Counted from the first letter of the stretch, positions 42,876-55,589 are shown. The stretch is DNA of 64,000 nt from Breviolum minutum Mf 1.05b.01 (GCA_000507305.1 DF240794.1:1-64000); one strand, 5' to 3'. Notes: generated by a model from the letters alone, not told the origin. Numbers and translations: made by a program.

Positions 42876-42937
42876 ATCGTCTTCAGTTGCTCCTCACTGT
42901 ACAGCTTCGAGGAGGGCCATTGATGGACGTTGGATCT
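42876..42937 (-). CDS. Minus-strand exon-like island
   Basis: On the - strand bounded by CTTACAG and GTAATT. Reads SNVHQWPSSKLYSEEQLKT. It lies upstream (in - strand sense) of the terminal exon at 42217-42430 and may belong to the same gene. No family recognised. Confidence 0.38.
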
Positions 42938-43164
42938 CTGTAAGCTGAAGTTGTTTGTAGCTTCAAGTTGGAAGGTCCCGCAGTAGATCCAAAAGGTATG
43001 ATGCCCATTTTATCTCTGAACTGCATATCTATAGACTATAGTGACTATAGATAAATCCTTTCCTTTACATTTGCAAAGATGCTATGAAACGAGTCTCCAG
43101 TTTTTTTGAGAAAAAATTGACCTTCTGAAGATGTTTCCAGAAGAATGTCCAATAGTAAAACTGG

Positions 43165-43254
43165 GTGGTGGTTTCAAATATTTGTAATTTTTAGCCCTAT
43201 CTGGGGAGATGATCCAATTCGACTAATATTTTTCAGACGGATTGAAACCACCAA
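43165..43254 (+). mobile_element. MITE family A, copy 1
   Basis: About 90 bp with inverted ends TGGTGGTTTCAA / TTGAAACCACCA. The interior, with GAGATGATCCAATT and ACTAATATTTTTCA, is shared with the copy at 58005-58096. No coding capacity. A candidate exon reading follows directly (about 43260-43435). Confidence 0.75.
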
Positions 43255-44732
43255 CTATAAAATGGCTTCAAAACGAATCTACACTTTCCGCCACAGGAGA
43301 AAAGGAAGTTCCTTTGGTCGACTTCACCGGGCATCGCAGTAGCGATTTGCAAAGAGATGAGGCCATGCATTGTGTGGACCATGATCTGGCGGGGAAGCCT
43401 GATTGGATGGTGTGGTTGACAAGGATCCATAGACTTTTTACACTTTGAAACGTGTTTTTTACATGCTGAGTAGATTCAAAAACAGCAAAAGATTGTTTTG
43501 TTTTTCAAATTCAGAGATTCATAGACCTTCGATGATATTCGATATATATATATATATAATCAACAACAAGGGGTTCACCATTAAAATAGAAGGGTTGGAT
43601 GGTTTCTACCCTAGATTTACCATTGGGTTTTCGGGTTCGATGAACGTTTCCATCGCGAGCGCAAGCAGCATGGTCTTGAGGTTCGAAGGCTCAAAGAGTT
43701 ACTGGTGCCCTCACTATCGTCCCCGGTCCTACTGCTGGACTTAGTTTCTGGATGGGGTCATGGATGGGGGAATGAGATGGATCTAGTAGCAGAGGTTTGA
43801 AGAAGTTGACACCTTTAAGTGGAGTTTTGACGATTTGATTGAAGTTGTCTGGGTGAATCCTTGAAAGGTCATACGACTGAAAAACAGAAAAAGTCCTTTT
43901 GTAAGGGAAGTCTCCCTAAATGATGTCAATTCAGGTCAGGTTAGTCAAGTGTATGTCAAGTGTTCTTTATTTACTTCACTCAGAATAAGTATGTGGCTAT
44001 TTGGACCAGAGTTTTCTCAGGAACCGGTGTGGAGTAGGGAGAGGAAGATCCCGGTACTTGTGACCACAGAGCAGAACTGTACATAGCACCCAATGACAAT
44101 TTTTGCACATCTCCAGTTTCTTTAGTTAAGTCGGTTTTTACAAATGTTTTCTGAGACAAGCCAAGCCATTCCTTCCGTCAGCGTACTGATATGATCTTGA
44201 ACTCTTGATTGGAATCAACGAGGAAGTCAAGGTTCAGCAGCACCGGTCTACTCGCAGGATTTGCTGCTCTCCTTGGCCATTTCGACGAGTCCTGTGCCTT
44301 TCAGGACGGCTGGTTGTGATAATTTTTAAATGCATGGCCGGCAAGTCCATTTTTGTTGGGTTCGGCTATTATATGCTGACCTCTTTGGCATCAGGACTCA
44401 CATTCTTGAAGAGATGTTGTGCGAGGCCGACAAGAAAAAATCAGGGAATCCAACAGCTGTCACTGTTGGGGTGCTTCCATCATGGTGATCCTTGATCCAT
44501 GTCCACTAATCCCAATAAAACAACACACATAAGGAGCAGCTACCCCCAAAGATACCGGCAAGTGCAGACAAACTCCTCAGATTGTGCGATGGGGGCACTT
44601 GAAATGGTAGCTTTTGATTACCGGAGCAAGTTTCGATTTCATCAACCATCCAAGCATCATGTCGTCATTTTATCATAGCTACCTCTCGGAAATGGCCTCA
44701 AACACGGCTTAAAACCTGCTGATTTTGGCCAG

Positions 44733-44865
44733 GAATGTTGGGAAGCTCAGAGCGATTCTGAGCTCCTGGAGGATTTGTGTTTGAACGATCCGGAAGTCGG
44801 AGATGATAACACAGAAACCTTAACCCGCCACTTGGATCTACTTGGAGCATTGACGGATATCAATG
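44733..44865 (+). CDS. Exon-like island, acidic unknown protein
   Basis: Bounded by GGCCAG and a strong GTGAGG donor. Reads ECWEAQSDSELLEDLCLNDP then EVGDDNTETLTRHLDLLGAL and TDIN. Acidic and Leu-rich, probably helical. No family recognised. Confidence 0.5.
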
Positions 44866-45266
44866 GTGAGGTTGCGACGCAGTACCGTTGAAACTAATAT
44901 CAGCTTGGAAAAGACAGACTACAGAGTGGAAACATGCAAGTGTGGAATGGCTTAGAAAGCACCCCAACATGCATCAAAAAGATTTGGCACAGCGCTTGGT
45001 CCATTGTTTTGGAATTCTATGGATGTTTAATATGACCGCACTGCACAGGTTGACTTCCCAGATTGTGTTTGTCAGCTTCAGGTTGTCCATGTGGATGTGC
45101 ACAGTCTTACTGTTTAAGATTGGCTGTCAGAATGAAACACAACAAAGCAACTAATTCAAATCCTCAGAAAGCAACTTGCAACCTCTAAAAACTTTAACGA
45201 ATTGAGTCTGACATGTTTAACCACAACCCCACGCCACCTCCAGATCCTGAGGCCCTGCTCGTTTAG

Positions 45267-45330
45267 AAGGCGCAGGAAAGCGACGGCGCCGCCAAAAGGA
45301 AGCCTTGGAGGAAAAGACGGAGCTGCAGAT
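45267..45330 (+). CDS. Exon-like island, basic then acidic helix
   Basis: After TTTAG. Reads GAGKRRRRQKEALEEKTELQ, a nuclear-signal-like basic cluster followed by a charged helix. Borders are approximate and another frame is open. Confidence 0.35.
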
Positions 45331-45488
45331 GTCGGGCGTAGTACTTGATTTTGGTTTTCGCTTTTGTTTCCTGGTAGTGTAACTAATAATTGTGCCATAC
45401 TGAGCCTGTGGTGTATAATTTGGTAATATAGATTTATGTGAACCGTATTGAAGCATATACATTTACATGTATGATTGTAAGTGAACAG

Positions 45489-45567
45489 CATCCTGTGGAT
45501 GTCCATCAGCTGTGTACCAAGGCCAGGTTATGGTCCCGCGCACAAGGTTTCCGAGAAGTTGCGGCAG
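45489..45567 (+). CDS. Exon-like island, unknown protein
   Basis: Bounded by ACAG and GTCAGA. Reads HPVDVHQLCTKARLWSRAQG then FREVAA. No family recognised. Confidence 0.42.
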
Positions 45568-46534
45568 GTCAGAGGTGTCTTAGGGGAGACACGTGGTGGA
45601 TGTTTAGCTCCAAATACCTTCATTTGGGCATGACTGTAACATAGGTACCTTGAGGCACTATTCGTCACTATTTACATCTATTTACTATTGTACTGAGCCT
45701 ACTATAGTTGGTAGTTTAGATGTTGGGATTTTACCGAAATTCATGCAAAATGACATCAAATCTATATCTCTTTGTTTTCTTTTAAGCATCATTGGACACA
45801 ACTTTGTTACATAGATATTCATCTTTTTCTGTCCATTTCAAACAAGGCTCAGAAATACTCACTTGTTCTAGCGATCCAAGCATTATGTTTCAAGACGTAG
45901 GCCCCAAATATACCCGGATCCCATTTTTTCAAAAGATCAATCACATTCTCAATGCATCTGAGCAGATGTACCAATCGAAAAGAAACCCCAAATCATCACA
46001 GACATGACTGTCTAATGTCCCACTTTGATGGGAGAAATGAATCTGGATTGTGCCACCAAATCGGGGTCCAATTGTAGATTACACAGGACTGGGAAGAGTT
46101 GGTGAGGGCTTATCTCAAGAGGCCATGACCTTAGGAATGCAACTTCACAGACATCGAGAAAAACCAGAAGTCTTTAGATGAACATCGCTTTGTATGATTT
46201 TTTTTCTTCTGTGTTTTTGAGTGGACGGGGTTTGCAAGAACCTTTCGCTACACATCAAGAGGTTTGTGCAGTTTTGTTTAGGATTACTGCCGAGTTTGAG
46301 GTCCAAAAGCCTCAAAAGGGTCATTTGCTTAGTAGCAACTTGGCCCGCAGAACATTAGGGTATGTGAGAGTGCACCAAAAAAGACCTCGGAACTTTCAGA
46401 ATTAGAATGGAGAAATCGATGTCATCATAGCACCAAACCCATCTGTGTAGCAGAAAGTCACACGAAAAATGGGTCTTTCTTTCGTTGATGCTGCTTCTGT
46501 CAAAGTCATATTCTGATGCCCTATCCCCTTACAG

Positions 46535-46579
46535 GATTCCCATCGGGGTCTTCGGCGAGAAGATGAACGCCTTTGGGAG
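46535..46579 (+). CDS. 45-nt exon-like island
   Basis: Bounded by TTACAG and GTCAGA, exactly 15 codons: DSHRGLRREDERLWE. Charged and helical. The small in-phase size matches the exon style of the identified genes in this window. Confidence 0.42.
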
Positions 46580-46873
46580 GTCAGATCAGCCCACTGGATA
46601 GAATATGATAGAGTCACAAATGATATGTATATTTCCATGTCACAAGATAGACACAGTCAATCCAGGGATGATTAAGAATTGCAAAGCTTAGATCACGCAA
46701 AAACTTTTGCTAGCAGGGCACATGGATGTTGTGACATCAATCGAATCAATCACACAAGATGCAAGTCACCAGATGGAGTGTGAAGGACTTAGGACTACCC
46801 CAACCTAAAGGAATATTGAATGCAAATAAACCAATCTCGTCCAAGCTTGGGACCACTGCATTTCCTTCACCAG

Positions 46874-46918
46874 ACTGTCATGGAGAGCGGGCGGCAGATG
46901 ATGGTGGTGCTTACAAAG
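46874..46918 (+). CDS. 45-nt exon-like island
   Basis: Bounded by CACCAG and a GC donor (GCAGGG), exactly 15 codons: TVMESGRQMMVVLTK. No family recognised. Confidence 0.4.
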
Positions 46919-47798
46919 GCAGGGGGCACAGCCGGCTTTTTTTGCCTTGGTATCTGCCAGTCCAATATGTAGGAGGTGAGTCTAGGAGTAGAGTTGAAAG
47001 GGCTCAAGTTACCCAACTGAAACGCGTCAAATCTGGGATCCTGGATTCTGGCAGTTAATTCAGGATGAGAAATGCGACCTGTCAGAACCCGAAAAGACCA
47101 AGTATATCATAGTATATCCCATAACATCCAAACCTTCCAATTCACGGATCTTGTCAGGCAGATCGATGTCACCCTTCGGATCTCCACAAGAACGTGGCAG
47201 AGGCAACTTTGCTTCGTCTTGGGCTGATTGAGTTGAGAGGTACCATGCGGAGGCAGTTGGTGCCTGGGTGCATAGAAATGAATTGTTCGATTGTTCGACA
47301 CATCAACAGTTGAAGACATGAAGAAAGATAATTTCAGCACAATTTCCAAGATGGAAGTCCACCTTTGTACCATTTATCCATTTGTTGAAACTCAAGAGGT
47401 GATAGCTGCTTTGCAACACTTCGACAAGGAGCTGGTTTGGCCGTCCCTTGGTTTCAAAACGACAGGACAACTCTGTTGGGATTTGTGAAGGGGAGTAGGC
47501 TTTCGAAACTTCAACTCGTGGAATGAATCCCTTTTGGCGGAAGGATCCGTAGTGTTTCGAAGGTTAAGAGCTGTCTAAGGCTAAGGCTTGTCATGGGGAG
47601 TTGCTTATGTTTTTTCTTATACAGCAGGCTTTTTACCGCCGAAGTGGGGGGTCAAGACAACATCACTCTTTCTCTTCTTTTTAAAGATAAAAAGGTTGGG
47701 TTGAAAAACTATGAAGTACTTCATGACAAAATCCCATCAAACTCCATTTTCATCCTTCCAAGTGGATCTTCATTCCCGGAGAAACGTTGGTGTCCCAG

Positions 47799-47878
47799 TT
47801 ATATCCACGCGGTGTCCGCGGAACACCACTTGGGCCTGCGCGAGCTTCGCGCCTCACTGAGCTCTTTGAGCCGAAGAG
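47799..47878 (+). CDS. Exon-like island, unknown protein
   Basis: Bounded by CCCAG and GTGATA. Reads YIHAVSAEHHLGLRELRASL then SSLSRR, a likely amphipathic helix. GC-rich against its surroundings, as other true exons here are. A family B MITE follows about 30 bp downstream. Confidence 0.45.
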
Positions 47879-47908
47879 GTGATATGGTGGCCACATGTGG
47901 AGGGAAAC

Positions 47909-48023
47909 CATATGGGTGTTTCTCAAAAATAGGGGTTTTCCCCCAAAATGGATGGTTTATAATGGAAAACCCTATTAAAATGGATGATTTGGGGGTATCA
48001 CCATTTTAGGAAACCCCCATATG
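47909..48023. mobile_element. MITE family B, copy 2
   Basis: About 115 bp starting and ending in CATATG, with imperfect inverted ends (CATATGGGTGTTTCTC against CATATGGGGGTTTCC). The interior ATAATGGAAAACCCTATT and AAAATGGATGATTT matches the copy at 62111-62194 in reverse complement. It begins about 30 bp after the exon-like island 47799-47878. Confidence 0.75.
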
Positions 48024-48937
48024 AAACCGTGATGGATAGTTTAGTGAAATGATTTATGAAATGTTCATGAATCATGACATGGTCTTCGCAGAGTCTGATG
48101 CCAAAAAAGAGACACCTACAATCTCCGATCTTAGAAAATCCTGTTTCAGGGTGCTCGAGCTTTTATATCGTTTTTACATCGTTTACATCTGCGCTGTCCG
48201 TGAGGTGCGCAGCTGCTGAGAGAGATGCAGGAGGAAAAGGTGACGTGCAATGGTATAGGTTTTGGTTGATCCTGGATGGAAGGTCTATATTTTCCATGAT
48301 TGATTCGGACACTTTCACTACCAGCGCTGCAGAGCCCATATCCAACAGGTGCATGGCTGAATATACCACATACTGTACCCAAGCTTTGGAAGGCTTTCAG
48401 GGCTTTTAGTTGTCATACGAACATGGCCAAGAGCGAAAGGCTTCCGAGGTGTTTTGAACTCTTAGGGTTGTGAAGTTTGCAGTTGGGCAATCTGTAGGAA
48501 GTCTGTTGCAATATGCTGACCCCACGGTGAATGGAGCTCTTCTGCTCTCTGCATTTGCAATGCTCAAACCGCAACAGACCTCACTTAGCTGTCGTTTTAG
48601 TTGGTTGGAGCTATTCCAGCTTTTTTCAAGGCAAATTGAAGGCCATTTTGGTGGTTGCGATGCCGATGGTTCTTGGATCACTTGAAAAACTTCATGTCAC
48701 AGTCAGCAAGTCTTCAAAGCAAAATGGATTTGGAATTCATTCATAATTCATTACAGCCTCCAATGAAACTGGGCGAAGACGGCCAAATCCCAAGCTTCTT
48801 GAACCCTGTAAGTTCGAATCGTTTTTGTGTGGAGCTATGGTAGTGGGACTTGCCATTGCTGGATACTTTGGATTTGGCTTCCTTTTTCACATTCTGCTAT
48901 GGTTTCTTGGCTTCACCTGCCATGCCTGAGGTCGTAG

Positions 48938-49047
48938 GCTGCCACCTGTCTCGGAATTCCATGGATGCCCCTGGGATTCTGAGGTTCTTGGCCTTGCTGC
49001 AGAATTTGCTTTGCCCGCTTCAATGGCCAGATATCTCGCAGCCTGGC
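48938..49047 (+). CDS. Exon-like island, unknown protein
   Basis: After CGTAG the reading is LPPVSEFHGCPWDSEVLGLA then AEFALPASMARYLAAW. Protein-like composition with no stop; the 3' border is not set. A second frame is also open across part of it. Confidence 0.42.
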
Positions 49048-50300
49048 GATTAAAAAGCAATAAAAGATCATTCAGACATTAATGCCTGGTGACTGGGAAT
49101 ATATCTAAGCCAAGCTTTTGCTTAGACATGTTGCTCATCAGGATGCGACATTTGCAATACCCAGATGTAGAGATGAAACCTTAGGGAGGTCGAAGGTATC
49201 TTTGGATCCACGAGGATGCGGAAGGATCTAAAAGGGAACAATCCACAAAAAATGTCTCGACACTTTTCGGACGTCGGGGGTTCAACAACCGAATCGTAAA
49301 GCTAGCTTGTAGAAAGAGCTATCTCGCAGCAAAACCTACTGCATCACGTTATTTACGTTTATTTACTATTGAATTGAGATCATGAGCTAGCTTTCTCCGA
49401 TGGTATAATGTTGCAGGATTCAGATTCCCGTAGCAAGTGTATTCACAGGAAGGTTCCCGGTCCCCTTAAACATTTTTTTCTTTGGATGTTCCTGGCCAAA
49501 GTCTTGTGGAGAGTCTCCAGTCACTAGCATCCATTCTTTTGTTTTGGGTGTCTTTTAGTCTTGCCGACTGCTCCAGAGGACACGCATCCACCAACACGTT
49601 TGGTATTGGAACTACCTTAGCATTTGTTGTCAACATGACTACTCCCTTAGGCTGCAGAACAAGCGAAAATCAGATGGTGGAGAGCAGGCCACTCTGTTGG
49701 GTGGAGGGTGCGAGTGAAACGATGCAATTGTTTTTTTGGTGACACCAGCTACCGGCTACCTGGCCCTTCTCCTGTACCCAGGCAACTGTTGGTGCTGGCC
49801 ACGAGTGCTACGCATATGATACCCCTGGATGGCCACCATATGCGATATTTAAGCTCGTGCCCAGTCTGCAAAGTGAGTTGCACTTCCGTTGGCAGCTCAC
49901 ATGCAAAGAATACTTCGAATGGCAAGTTGCATGAAATGCGTCAAGTTTGAGATTGAAATGATTGAACTTAAAAAGAAAGGCAGCGTTTCTTAGTATATAA
50001 AGGCAAACAAAGGACAGTGTTTGGTGCAAGCCGCAAATCCAAAGGATACCATCGAGAGACAACTTTGATATCTCCACCATGTTGTTGGCAAACACTGACA
50101 CCCCTCAAATATATATTATACATATTAAATATACATGCCATACATATATCATATAATGTTTTGAATGCTGTTTGTTTTATCATGTTTTATCACCCCTCTC
50201 TCTCTCTCTCCCTGTATCTCCTCGCCCCCTCTCTCTCTGCCCTTCTTTTTTCACATTTGTGAATCTGTCTCAGCAATTCAGGTGGTTTCTCTCTGCACAG

Positions 50301-50395
50301 GCGGATTGCTTGAGCAAGCAGTGAACGTCGGTGGACTTCCGCACTTGCGCTTCGGAATTTGTGAAGAATTGGAAAAGATCATCCAGACATTCTGA
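50301..50395 (+). CDS. Exon-like island, possible C-terminus
   Basis: After TGCACAG the codons read GGLLEQAVNVGGLPHLRFGI then CEELEKIIQTF and TGA (50393-50395). This may be a terminal exon. It follows a CT-rich tract (50190-50250) that could serve as a polypyrimidine tract. No family recognised. Confidence 0.45.
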
Positions 50396-51784
50396 AAAAT
50401 GCATGTTCGCCCTATATAGCCAATTGAAAACGACCGTCTTTTGAGACATTCTTGTCATCAGAATCAAATTCAAAAGTTCAAGGGATTTGTGTCAGAGAAA
50501 CGAAATGTTTTTGCTCTTGTGTGATGAACGCGTCAGATGTTTTGAACCGTGCCTATACTAATAACTAACATTGTATTAACATCAACTATGACATATTATA
50601 CATACATATATTATACACATGAGGAAAGTCAGCTCGAAAAAAGCATGACCTTGAACTGTTTTGGGAAGTGTGATGTTGTTTTCGGCTTCCACCTGATTGT
50701 GGCAGCTGTCAGGGCTTCTGCCTTTTCGTTTGATCAGCTTTGTTTTGGTCTTCTCCATGATTGCTTTGAACGTGAAGATTGGTTGCTACTTTCCACCATT
50801 CAGCTGTGGATATCGAATCTTGGTCGATTTCTAAAGGGCCTGTGGAAAAGTTTAGATGAGATCGCAATGCGCATGAGGATTTCGAGACCACCTCTTGTTC
50901 ATTGCAATAACCACATTAAAAGGTGCGCTCGCCAAGCGTCACTGAGGTCAAGTATATTGCATGTGCAGAGCAACCAACATTTTGGGTGGTTCAATTTCTT
51001 CTGAGCTTGAGAAGGTAGCAACAAGGCTTCCCCAAAAAAATAAAGAGACTGTCATCTATCTTCCCAACCCAGGGAGTCCCTTGAGCATATGCAGCCGGGT
51101 AGAAAGGTGGACAAAACACAATGCAGCAGGACATGTGATTTCCTTGTGATATATCATGATCGATTTTATACACAGTTTCTGGTAATTTGTGAAATAGTGT
51201 CATGCATTGTCTAAGCAGTTTCAATGTGGTTTTCAATACCCGCAGATAAAGAGGGCAAGGCAGTTCCTCAAGTAGAATAGGTATACAAACGGTTAGTTGG
51301 TGAGCAACCTGGGGTCATTTGGCTTTTCAACATACGCTGCAACACCTTAGGATTTTGCAACGCCACCTTTGCTGTGCTTTCTAGATGCTTGGTCATGACA
51401 CGGCATTCCCTATGGGCTAGTAAAGTGAGTGAACATACTGACGACTCTTGACTCAGGACATGACCATTAGGTGGGGTCGACATGTCCCAAAGCCTTTGGA
51501 ATTGCATAATTCATTGCATAATTTCAACACCTTTTGTTTTAGTAGACCTTACGAGGTATGATGTCGCTTGATCACACTGAAAAATTACGCGCTTCCGCGA
51601 TGTGCGAATGAAAGAATGTGAATACATAGAAGTGGGTACTGTACTGTATAGCTTACCATGCACAGGTGCTAAGGACTGACATTTCCAGATTTTACCCCTC
51701 AAAGAGACCAGGAGACTTGCTACTGACACAGTGAGTTCAGAGCGTCTTGAGGATTGCTGTGTAACCTCTCATCCTGCTATACAG

Positions 51785-51829
51785 TTCAGGCAAGCGGTGT
51801 TGGAGGGGCTTCACAACAGTGGAGGAAGT
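51785..51829 (+). CDS. 45-nt exon-like island
   Basis: Bounded by ATACAG and GTCGTA, 15 codons: FRQAVLEGLHNSGGS. No family recognised. Confidence 0.38.
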
Positions 51830-52124
51830 GTCGTAAAATCCACTTGATCAAATGGTTTGGATGGTTCATGATTTGGCGAGCAAAGTGTCCTATGACACGA
51901 ACAAGTGGCGTTTGCCATGTGCTGATGGTTTCATCGATGAACAGAAACCTATCATAACCTATAGACATCTTGAAGAACATCGATAAACATTTTGGAAAGT
52001 TTTTCATTTTCCATGGCATCAAATCGACATTCAAAACAGACTGAATGAATATATGCCAAGACATATCAATGTTTATGCGTCCATCTTTGGTGCGATGAGA
52101 CCAAAGTTCTTAAACCTGTGCCAG

Positions 52125-52217
52125 GTTTTTCACAAAGAGCGCATGAAGTGGTTGGGGCAACCTGGAAATCACCCAGTGGTAGTGCCCAACCACATCACAA
52201 TGCTGGAGGCAAGACAC
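52125..52217 (+). CDS. 93-nt exon-like island
   Basis: Bounded by GCCAG and GTCACT, exactly 31 codons: VFHKERMKWLGQPGNHPVVV then PNHITMLEARH. No family recognised. It may be followed by a reading about 52333-52410 (ISRLADIVLRVGIPAAWDTH). Confidence 0.48.
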
Positions 52218-52553
52218 GTCACTTATTAGCTCAACACCTCATGTGCTTAGCAGTAACACGTGAAGTGTCTCATGGAATTCGATACTTTGGCTTTCAGAAA
52301 CTTGGTATGACGTATGATGTCGGACACCATTTCAAGACTTGCGGACATTGTCCTGCGAGTTGGCATTCCAGCTGCTTGGGACACTCATGTCAAAGCGTTA
52401 GAAGTTAGAAATGACATTTCATCATTTGACTCAAGACTAATTTACAAGCAATATCCTCAAAATCACACGAGATAAAAAGAAATGCGGCACTTGGTTTTGT
52501 TGCTTTCTCTACAGTCTCCAGTCATCTCCAGTCTACCATGACTGACAGTGCAG

Positions 52554-52764
52554 GCTTTCAATTTGGAATACATCACTTGGGGCATGTCGGGCTGCGTGGC
52601 CAAATCTCAATTTTCCATCCCTGGCGTCAAGTCTGCCACACAATTCAGCAATGGAGTGCCGTGCTTAGAGTTGGTGATAATCGATGAGTTCGCAGATTTA
52701 TCACAAGGGGTCAGCTTCCTTTAAGGTGGCGGTGGACACCAAAGATAAGGAGGTGAAGCAAAAG
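52554..52764 (+). CDS. Two linked exons 52554-52691 and 52726-52764, unknown protein
   Basis: The first, after GTGCAG, reads AFNLEYITWGMSGCVAKSQF through FSNGVPCLELVIIDEF. The second, between TTTAAG and GTGCCT, is 39 nt: VAVDTKDKEVKQK. They join in phase if the first intron starts with GC (GCAGAT). No family recognised. Confidence 0.5.
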
Positions 52765-52998
52765 GTGCCTGGCCAATGGGGATGCAGCGGACAGGGTGTG
52801 CAAGGGACATGGTGTACCTGACTGAACCAATCCAGCAAAAACCCTCCGGCAAAACGATCGTAAATGGTTTCTATTTAAGACCTGCCACTCAAAGTTCTGA
52901 CTGATTGCTGAACAGTTTTCCAATCCAAGATGTGCGGACAGTTGAAGTGTTGATGGACATCACTCTCATATCATGATGGAATCAATGCACATATCACC

Positions 52999-52999
52999 A

Positions 53000-53050
<51 letters not shown>
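52999..53050 (+). repeat. Microsatellite (CAT)n
   Basis: About 17 CAT units, 36 bp upstream of the exon-like island 53087-53173. This is the opposite strand orientation to the (GAT)n tracts elsewhere. Confidence 0.95.
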
Positions 53051-53086
53051 GACATATCATCATTATTTCCAGCCACAAGATGCAAG

Positions 53087-53173
53087 GTGAATGCTGGCAT
53101 TATGAAGTTCGTAACTTGGTTTCTGGAAAAAAGTCGGAGTTGCAAAGCTTATGCCCAACGTCTGGGAAAGAAA
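53087..53173 (+). CDS. Exon-like island, basic unknown protein
   Basis: After TGCAAG the codons read VNAGIMKFVTWFLEKSRSCK then AYAQRLGKK, in phase with the exon ending at 52764. The 3' border is unclear and another frame is open, so it is tentative. Confidence 0.35.
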
Positions 53174-53293
53174 GGATAAGGTGTTATACATTTGTAAACA
53201 TGTTTCAATCAACATGTTTTTTTTCTTGAGGATGAGCTTGAAATGCTTTGAATCAACGCCTAGGGTCAATGTGTTTTATAGAAATCGCACAAG

Positions 53294-53446
53294 GTAGAGA
53301 ACGAGCCAGACGAGCGGGGAAGATATCCTTACGCTCGTGCCTTTGTCATCTACCCTGAGGGCATTACGAATTCTCAGAAAGGCCTCTTTCGCTACCTGGC
53401 AAATACGGGACAGCAAAGAGAGGAGAGCAAGGGAAAGACCAACTTG
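53294..53446 (+). CDS. Exon-like island, unknown protein
   Basis: Bounded by CACAAG and GTCATC. Reads VENEPDERGRYPYARAFVIY then PEGITNSQKGLFRYLANTGQ and a Lys/Glu-rich end. The frame stays open to TGA 53513. Probably part of the same gene as 52554-53173. No family recognised. Confidence 0.5.
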
Positions 53447-53559
53447 GTCATCAATTCGATATCCCAACGTATCAATCAGATTGAATCCGGTGGCAGTAAC
53501 GATCATATGTGAAGTCTCAAAGTGCTGTAATGAATATAATATGCAGCATATATATAATC

Positions 53560-53890
53560 CAATGTACTGTACTATGACTATGATATAATTTGATATAATT
53601 ATCTGATATAATCTGATATATTATGATATGATATCATATATCCATATAATATAATCTAGTTTAAGTTAATTTGATGTTATATGATATAACATGATTTGAT
53701 ATAATATGATATATAACACGATGTGATATGATACAATGAAATACAATAGAATACACTATGAACAATATAATGTAACATCACATGCATAATGCACTACAAG
53801 ATAATTTATCTAGTACAATATATTTTAAATGCAATATAATGTATTACGTATATATATATACACATAATTATACATGAATATATTTATGTA
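53560..53890 (+). repeat. A/T-rich low-complexity tract (TGATATAAT-like)
   Basis: Dense degenerate repeats of ATATAAT/TGATAT over about 330 bp with no coding potential. May be intergenic. Confidence 0.8.
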
Positions 53891-55312
53891 TATAGTCCCA
53901 GATTTGAGCAATCCCTACAAAAGAGTTTGACGTGTTTTCTGATTTGAACTATACGAAGTGGTTGGCGACGGGACTCACAAAATGCAACAAAAAAGCAGGA
54001 ATGTAATATAAAAAGGTATCGATGCATCACATGGACCCAAAGCAAGTACGGTGGCTGCCATTCCTGATTCCTGGCTTCTTCGTTCACGGCGGTTTCACTG
54101 CTAGTTGCACAGGCCAAGCTTTCTTTATGCTTCATAGTTGTCTCATTTGAGAGAGAAGACAGACAAAGACCGAGCCTATCTTAGACAATCTCTGTATATA
54201 GTCTCTATAATATACATGCATGATTATATACGGTTTCACATACGAGTATTGATTACATCAATACCTTATGATAATTCTAAAAAGACATGATCTTTAGATG
54301 TGCTAATACACTGAGCTGGTTTTCGTGCGCTTGCTTCAAGCATCTGCAGCGTTTTATCCCGAGGTTTCAACACTGGAGCATTTGCACCGGGAATGCCCGT
54401 GCAGCCGGTCGTTCAGAGATTTCCGTACACCCACATGAGCCTTGGTGCTCAACTATAGAGATAGATTGCTTGATTCAAACAGTAGGAGTTTAGTATGACT
54501 TTACTTGTGTTACATCAATGGTTCCTTTTCAAACATACTCGAATTTTCTCGACTTGATAAAAACCGCACAACTTTTTCGCGACGTCACGCGTTCCTCATC
54601 TCAGGAATCCTGCTTGGGTTTCCGACTCACGAGTTGGACCTGGCAACGATTTGCCTTGGATGATGCTGAGTGCCTTGAATGCTTATCATCTGAGAAGTTT
54701 CATTGGCATGTAGTGGTGCTTAGTGGTGGGCATTAGGCTAGTTTAAGAATGACCCTGAATGTGGACGGTTCGGGAATGTCTTTCCCTCACTAATGCTACA
54801 ATGCAAGTATTTGCAGTGCGAGGATCCTTTTATGTCCACAAAAGCATGAACATCTCCGATTCAAACGAGCATTCCACCCACTGCTCCAACGTAAATCCCA
54901 GCTCTATATCAGGCTTCAGCCTTGCCGCCTTCATTTTCGTGGTAATAACGGACATGTGTCATGCTTTTAATATTGGCCTTTTGGGACCCGGTTTGGGGCC
55001 TTTTGTATGGGACCTCAGATCTGCCGATCGAGGATACATGTCTCAATTCAGCATGACTTTGCAACTTGGCGAACATGTGGAAGAGGGGATGATGCCTATG
55101 CCTTGGTCCAGCCTAGAGATTATGAAACATTGCATCTCTAGGAGAATGTACACGAAACATACCTGCGACAGAGTTTTTTCTGAAAAGTTCACAAGATTTG
55201 AAATGACACCTTCAGAAAACGTGAAAGAAAACGTGAAAGAAAAGAATAATCTTAGCTTTTAATGAAACTATCAAGTCCAAACTTCAAAAAAAAGCTTCAC
55301 CTGGCCAGGCAG

Positions 55313-55430
55313 GTGAAAGTCTGTGACATTTGGGAGCCCAACGAAGAAGAGAAGGTGGATGCCGTGCTCTATGCCAGCAACGTGTCCCTGGGCGAAAGTC
55401 TTTGTCAATTGGGCCGGCCCGGCACCACTA
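55313..55430 (+). CDS. Exon-like island, unknown protein
   Basis: After CAGGCAG the reading is VKVCDIWEPNEEEKVDAVLY then ASNVSLGESLCQLGRPG. Protein-like with an acidic stretch. The 3' border may be a GC donor near 55422. No family recognised. Confidence 0.48.
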
Positions 55431-55589
55431 ATAGATCTCTGAAGTCACTTACGAGACGGGTTTTGCTTCAGAGGATTTATGATTGAAGAGAGATTTGTAT
55501 GCTGCTAGGACTTCTTGTTGGTAGCCCCGGGATGAGAAACGGCACCAACAGCAAACCAACAGCTATTTTTGTTATTTCTCCCTTCTTGT

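Noticed and set aside
49708..49950. Possible RING-like CPVCKVSC motif
   Set aside because: Only one Cys pair, no further Cys/His at RING spacing.
53560..53890. Possible replication origin or matrix attachment site in the A/T-rich tract
   Set aside because: No defined motif beyond low complexity; simple repeats explain it.
54759..55262. 167-residue open frame
   Set aside because: Long by chance for this region but composition is unlike the exons here, it has no recognisable domain, and it lacks matching splice borders; left out as unproven.
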